Assembly: GCF_022201045.2 (NCBI RefSeq)
Contig: NC_068558.1
Coordinates: 48,153,501-48,217,500 of the forward strand
Origin: Citrus sinensis
Lineage: Eukaryota; Streptophyta; Magnoliopsida; Sapindales; Rutaceae
Reading direction: 5' to 3'
Length of the DNA: 64,000 nt
Below are positions 58,860 to 64,000 of the stretch, piece after piece (position 1 is the first letter of the stretch; every line of letters begins with the position of its first letter). The position numbers were made by a program, and so were the translations under genes. A model generated the notes under the pieces. It saw only the letters and a list, made by a program, of their open reading frames with translations. It was not told the origin of the DNA and made no database searches.

Positions 58860-59390
58860 CACCAACTACTACGGTTCTTCTTCTAACACTGTAAGTATAA
58901 TTTTAGGTATTCCTTTATATTTTTATCTTTCCAGTAAAAAAGGTAACTAACATTTGAAAGACTCCTTATAAAATCTACATTTAGGCATGGGCTCTGTAAA
59001 TGCCACCTAGACTATTGGCCAGCTGTAGCATTTTCTTTCCTCTGTCATCGGAGAAATGAGTTCTGAGTTGTAGGCATGTAAAATTAGGCTTTAATTTTAA
59101 GGGTAATTATCCGACAACTTTTTATTTTTTTACTTTTTAAAAAATATACATTTTTTTTTAGAGAATCCCACCTAATGTTTACAAAATGTGTCATTATTCT
59201 ATTGATAAATGTGTCATTATTTTATTGCGATTTAGACTAACAGAACATTGATAAAATGACAGACTATTTTACCTCTTAATGTAAAACTACAATTTCAAAA
59301 TGACCAAAAAAAAAAAAAGTTAGAAGACTTCGGTTTTTCTTTGCAATTTAGGTGTTAAATAATAAATGAAACAAAATAATCAGTTTTATA
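58860..59390. other. 3' flank of the GH18 gene
   Basis: Probable 3' UTR followed by AT-rich sequence with poly-A/T runs. No gene was recognised. Confidence 0.5.
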
Positions 59391-60068
59391 ATGCAACAAG
59401 ATAATCAAATTTACAATTCAATTCAATCTTCCAAAATCGAACGAATCACCAGAATCATCAACGACCATCCCTTTTCTGATCAACCACTGCACCCAAAACT
59501 CTTCCAATGCATCCTAGAAACAACTTCCCTTTCCTCAACTCTCATTGGGAACGTTCTAGGCCACCTCTTAGCCGCTCACTCGAATGGCTTTAAAGCCCTC
59601 AGATTCTTCAAATTCATCCTTCAACAACCCCAGTCCACTCCAACCTCTCGAGCTTTTGAAAAGAACCTTCACATCCTCGCACGTATGCGCCATTTCGATC
59701 AAGCTTGGGAGCTAATGACACAAGTGCAACGCACTCACCCTTCGCTGCGCGCACTCAAGTCCATGAGCATCATGCTGTCAATAAATCCGAGATTTCAATC
59801 CTATGAAGAAACCCTCGATGCACTTGACAGGATGGAGAGGGAAGTTTTTGTAGGGATAAGGAAATTCCATAGCGAAGAGTTTAATGCACTTCTTCAAGCA
59901 TATTGCACTCAAAAGGAAATGAAAGAGGCAAGGCCAGTGTTTGTAGAATTGTTCTTGCGCTTTGCTTCCAACAACAAAACTATGAGCATTTTGCTCCCGG
60001 GGTTGAAGGAATCTGGGGATGTAACGGCAATGAAGATATTTTACCATGAAATGGTACTTCGAGGATAA
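59391..60068 (+). pseudogene. Truncated PPR protein gene copy (At3g61360-like N-terminal half)
   Basis: An intronless frame of 225 residues. It resembles the N-terminal part of the plant PPR protein typified by Arabidopsis At3g61360: SKIERITRIINDHPF, FEKNLHILARMRHFDQAWELM, EEFNALLQAYCTQKEMKEAR and LLPGLKESGDVTAMKIFYHEM are all seen. The family is about 500 residues long, and here the frame stops right after MVLRG, where the remaining PPR motifs should follow. Downstream frames show no continuation, and a MITE begins 71 bp later. It is best read as a 3'-truncated duplicate of a gene elsewhere in the genome. Because the parent family is usually intronless, DNA-based and RNA-based copying cannot be distinguished. 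It might still be transcribed. Confidence 0.75.
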
Positions 60069-60138
60069 TCGATTTCCTTCCCTCTTCGCCCAGCTCAAAT
60101 TTGATGAGCCGGGTGGACGGATGATAGTTATAATCTAA

Positions 60139-60758
60139 GGTAGTATTTGTTTTTTAACTTAATGACTTAAAGTGATTTAATTTAATTAATTATGTTAATT
60201 AGAGTTGTTTGTTTTTATAATTTAATGAGACTTTTTAGATAATTTTGACTTAATAAAATAAGTTAATTTTTTTGACTTTTTACTTAATGGAGAAATCTCA
60301 ATTAAGTCAATTACTTGCTAATGTCAAAAATATCCTTGCTTTATAATTTATTTTTCATGTCTATCCCAAAACTCACCTATAGACATTTACCCCACATAAA
60401 AATATCTATGTTTTTTCTTTCTTATATTATATATGATAAAATTTGAAATTTATGGTATTTTATATATTAAAATTCTAAAATAATTATGTATTCACTTGAA
60501 TATAGTTTTACTTATAAATGTTAAAATATTATGGTATTTAATATATTATTTATTTGACATTCAAATTTAATAAGGATACAAATATAAAAGTATATATTTT
60601 CAACTTTTTAAGTTGAAAAAAACAAACAACTTAATACTTATTTTCTGAGATTCAGATGAAAAAATAAATATATTATTTAGATTCAAATATTCAGATCTAT
60701 TCAAAATTTAAATTAATTCAAATTTATTCAGATTTCAAACAAAAAAACAAACGCTACT
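60139..60758. mobile_element. PIF/Harbinger-type MITE, 620 bp
   Basis: The left end GGTAGTATTTGTTTTTT and right end (reverse complement) AGTAGCGTTTGTTTTTT are inverted repeats, flanked by TAA at 60136-60138 and 60759-60761. The ends resemble those of the MITE at 2605-3421 (GGTAGTGTTTACTT), so both probably belong to the same superfamily. AT-rich and non-coding. Confidence 0.7.
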
Positions 60759-60761
60759 TAA

Positions 60762-61347
60762 GTAAATTTGGACAAAAGAAAGAAATTGCAGTGGGCTGGG
60801 CCCATTCCTATTTTCTATTTTTCATTTATTTCGACAAGCATTCGACGTACTCTTTTTTCTTTTTTCTTTTTTTTTCCGGGTAAGAAATATTTGAAGTAAC
60901 GTTCTTCTTTGAAGAAGCAATGTATATAAAATAAAATCTTTTTAAAGAGGTGACGGAATTTATTTTAACTTGTACTTATGCGCTGTACATGTACTGCTGA
61001 GAAGGAGTTTCTAAAACTTTCTTCGGAAAATTTCTCAGCCACACAATCAGATGAAATCATTTTACCCGAAAAACATGATCGCAAACTTATCATCTTGATT
61101 TGCCACGTGTCATTCAGTGGGTGGAAAAGATCTCGTATCTCGTTCCACGTGAGCACTTCTTCGCCACTGTAAGTACGTCGGCCAAATTGGACCAACTGAA
61201 GGCTGAAGCTAAAGATTGTGATTCTCTGGCCTTTGCTTGCTCACCTCTCCATCACATCCTGAAAAGAAAACAAATTCTACATAGCATGCTGGCTCAAGCA
61301 TTTCCATCAATTCTTTGAGAGGCCAAAAGATCATATAAAATTATGCC
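60762..61347 (+). promoter_or_regulatory. TROL promoter region with two G-boxes
   Basis: Two CACGTG elements (61104-61109 in GCCACGTGTC, and 61146-61151 in TCCACGTGAG) lie 42 bp apart and about 200-240 bp before the ATG. G-boxes bind bZIP and bHLH (HY5, PIF) factors and are frequent in light-regulated photosynthesis genes, which fits the product. Small frames across this region are not considered genes. Confidence 0.55.
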
Positions 61348-64000
61348 ATGGAGGCCCTCAATCCAGCGGGCTTGATACCTTTATCGGTTCTTTGTGACAG
61401 AAGATCAGAACCCAGAAAAATTCAATCACTTTCCACGGCTTCTTTACCCAAACTCGCAACTTCTGCTTCTAATAAAACCACCCAACAAAATTTTCTAGAG
61501 TGTTTTGCAAAGAGTGTGCATGGCGGTTTAGTGCTGTTATCTTCAGTTCTTGGTACTGGTTTAGCTCAAGCTTTAACATATGAAGAAGCGCTGCAGCAGT
61601 CAGCAGGCTCTTCAGCATCTGATGTTGATGCAAGTGGATTTATTGACAGCGTAATCAGTTTTGGAACAGAGAATCCTTTAGCTATAGCTGGTGGTGTCAC
61701 CATTTTGGCTGTTCCATTAGTTTTGTCTCAGGTTCTGAACAAGCCTAAGTCATGGGGTGTTGAGTCTGCAAGGAATGCTTATGCAAAGTTGGGTGACGAT
61801 GCGAGTGCCCAGTTGCTTGATATAAGAGCTCCCGTGGAATTTCGGCAAGTAGGTAGTCCTGATGTCCGGGGTTTGGGGAAGAGGCCGGTTTCGATTGTTT
61901 ACAAAGGTGACGATAAGCCGGGCTTCTTGAAGAAGCTGTCTTTGAAGTTCAAGGAACCAGAAAATACTACATTGTTCATTCTAGACAAGTAAGCTTCAGA
62001 ACCCAGTTGTTCTCTTACCAGTGATTAGTTAAAAAGTCAAAGAGGAAGAGAGGGATTAATGGTAGAAAAATATTCACATTATTTATGAAATGTAAATCTT
62101 TTTAGAAATAAGTGACTAGAGGGTATACGATAGAGTGTGTTATAATCCATTTGCTGTCAAGATTAGACTTAAAGTTCTGTTTTGTTTTGGAATTCAATGA
62201 ACCAGCAAGCTTGAAGGTCTGCATAGTTGGGATTATCTGTGTAGTACAAATAGAAATGCTGGATGAGACAATGCTATATTAGTAATTCTAGAGGCTATTA
62301 CATTTGTTGTCAAGTTGAAATGATTCTTGTAACATAGCCTGCAAATGAAGTCTATAAACTTAAAATAACATCCATTTCGTTGCTTAAATAAGTTGTGCAA
62401 AATCTCATGAAACCATTGAGTGCTAGCATGATTGATAAAATAAGGAAACACAAATCCAAATTCCCAGCCACCAAGTGGTTTGAAGCAGACCAAGTTCTAC
62501 TCACAAACCTCAAAAGTACATTTCAGAAACCGCGAGCCTGTGGTTGTGGTCCTGAAAACTTCCTAATGGATGCACTCCCATTAATGATACAAGTGTCCTC
62601 TTATTGAGAGTCCAGCGACAGAGCCACATGGGGACCAATGGGCTGATTATATTTTTTTCTGAAAACCATTTTCAGCTAAAAATTCTATTTGCCCCAGATA
62701 AAATTTTTTATTTGTCCCTGCTGGCTTTGAAGAATATCAGAGAAAGGAGGCTCAAAATTTTATTTCATCACCAAGATCACTTATTATGAATGTGTTAAAT
62801 CCAAAACTAATTTAAGAAACGCATGAGGAAAATCAAATTCTTGAAATAAATTAAATTTGCACGCTCTGGGTTCAAAGTCTGGCTTTGCCGCTGAATGAAA
62901 TGGTTTGTGTTGATGCATAGCTGTAGCAACTTTATGTGCTATACATTTTCTTTGTCCTTACTTTCTTTGTCATTTTGAAAATTGACATGCAAAGTTAATC
63001 CTGCTTATCCTGTGATGAAAGCCAGATTTGATGGGAACTCTGAACTGGTTGCTGAGTTGGTCACCATAAATGGATTCAAAAATGCATACACTATAAAAGA
63101 TGGAGCAGAAGGACCTCGTGGATGGATGGTATATGCTGTTCCTGCAATCTTATTCTTTTTTCTGTTGAATATCATTTAAAAAGTGAGAGATCTACGGAAA
63201 TATTGCAGAACAGTGGTCTTCCTTGGATACCGCCAAAGAAAGCATTGGGTCTTGACCTGAGCAATTTGACAGAAACTATCAGTGGTGCAATTGGAGTACG
63301 TATTGCATTATTTCTATTTACTACAGCACTTTAGTTTTTAATTTTAATACACCTGATGGGAACTTCCTTTTTCTTTGAATTCGAAAAGCCTATTTATCCT
63401 CTAACTTTGAACTGGTATTTTTAACCCATGTAAAGAAAATATGAACAGAATTTAATGTAATTACCATAAATAATTTCTGTTCAAATACCCTCAAGGGTAA
63501 AATTGACATATTCGGTTATGAAATTCTTGCGACAGGTTTACTAGCTCATTTTCCTGATTTTGTAATGATGTGGGAACACTTGACTATTAATGTGCAGGAG
63601 GGCTCGGAGGGCTTTTCTGTTACCCTTGCAATTGCTGCAGCTGCAGGATTGGGTGTTTTGGCATTTTCAGAGGTTGGTTGAGTCCTTCGCATATTAGTTT
63701 TTTCAGGCTCCTTTCGTTCAATATCAGCTTTATGATGTGAAATTTAAGACTCAGAGTTCTGCTATATCTTTGCCAGATAGAAACGATATTGCAAATTCTA
63801 GGCTCAGCTGCTCTTGTTCAATTTGCTAGCAAGAAGCTCCTGTTTGCAGAGGTAAATCGCTGACACTTTTCTAGAGTAACAGACTTGATCCCATAACGGC
63901 ACAATATTACTCAAACCTCATCGTTTTCAGATCCTAAATGGTTTAAGTTCACTCTCCTTCACTGATTTATGTTTCAGGATCGGAAACAAACACTACAACA
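61348..64000 (+). CDS. TROL: Thylakoid rhodanese-like protein TROL (partial, continues past the window)
   Basis: Thylakoid membrane protein that anchors ferredoxin-NADP+ reductase and so influences where photosynthetic electrons go (known for Arabidopsis AT4G01050). Exons seen: 61348-61988, 63026-63128, 63209-63295, 63598-63672, 63777-63851, and 63978 to the window end, all in frame. Residues 1-55 are transit-peptide-like. [17 protein letters not shown] (59-75) looks like a second, lumen-targeting signal with an A-Q-A site. A membrane segment follows at about 110-131. The rhodanese-like domain follows ([22 protein letters not shown]). Its active-site loop reads LDKFDGNSE, with Asp where active rhodaneses have Cys. 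A second hydrophobic part begins in exon 4 ([16 protein letters not shown]). The reductase-binding C-terminus lies outside the window. Confidence 0.94.

Noticed and set aside
60978-61318. Short + frames before TROL
   Set aside because: They overlap the G-box promoter region, are not in frame with TROL and resemble nothing known.

Overview
This window is nuclear DNA from a woody eudicot, most likely Citrus or a close Rutaceae relative. The evidence is AT-rich sequence, spliced genes with GT-AG introns, plant-only families (PYL, PORR, DYW-PPR, TROL), and plant MITEs, SINEs and LINEs. The Citrus assignment comes from how the PYL protein reads and was not tested by a search. No bacterial, viral or organellar backbone is seen.

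Left part (1-34 kb). After 3.8 kb of intergenic DNA with several MITEs comes a ten-exon DEAD-box RNA helicase (+, 3812-8116). It converges on a nine-exon gene for a large plant nucleotidyltransferase/PAP-OAS1-type protein (-, 9005-16346). A 7148-bp block holding most of that gene plus its 5' flank is duplicated in tandem (10943-18090 and 18091-33967), with 5 bp of microhomology (AAACC) at the junction. The second gene copy (-, 18053-23462) keeps all seven exons in frame but has lost its C-terminal part. Copy 2 later received two insertions that copy 1 lacks, so copy 1 preserves both empty sites: a 5'-truncated LINE (24920-25342, 15-bp target duplication), and an 8.3-kb Mutator-like element (25504-33814, 9-10-bp target duplication). 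The Mutator-like element carries a 45-bp minisatellite and about 36 units of a 156-bp satellite. I regard this satellite-bearing transposon as the most novel object here.

Middle (34-44.4 kb). No convincing gene was found. The stretch holds a SINE with an 18-bp target duplication, an 812-bp foldback element, an 878-bp hAT-type element and AT-rich DNA.

Right part (44.4-64 kb). Five genes occur in the same order as I recall on Arabidopsis chromosome 4 (AT4G01026 to AT4G01050): a PYL abscisic-acid receptor (+), a DYW-type PPR protein (-), the chloroplast splicing factor WTF1 (-), a membrane-anchored GH18/CHID1-like protein (+) and the thylakoid rhodanese-like protein TROL (+, cut by the window end). 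A truncated PPR gene copy and a Harbinger-type MITE lie between the last two. Three of the five products act in plastids or probably in an organelle, but each gene has its own promoter region and they do not form an operon. Exon limits were set by hand from GT-AG sites and frame continuity; transcript ends are not defined.
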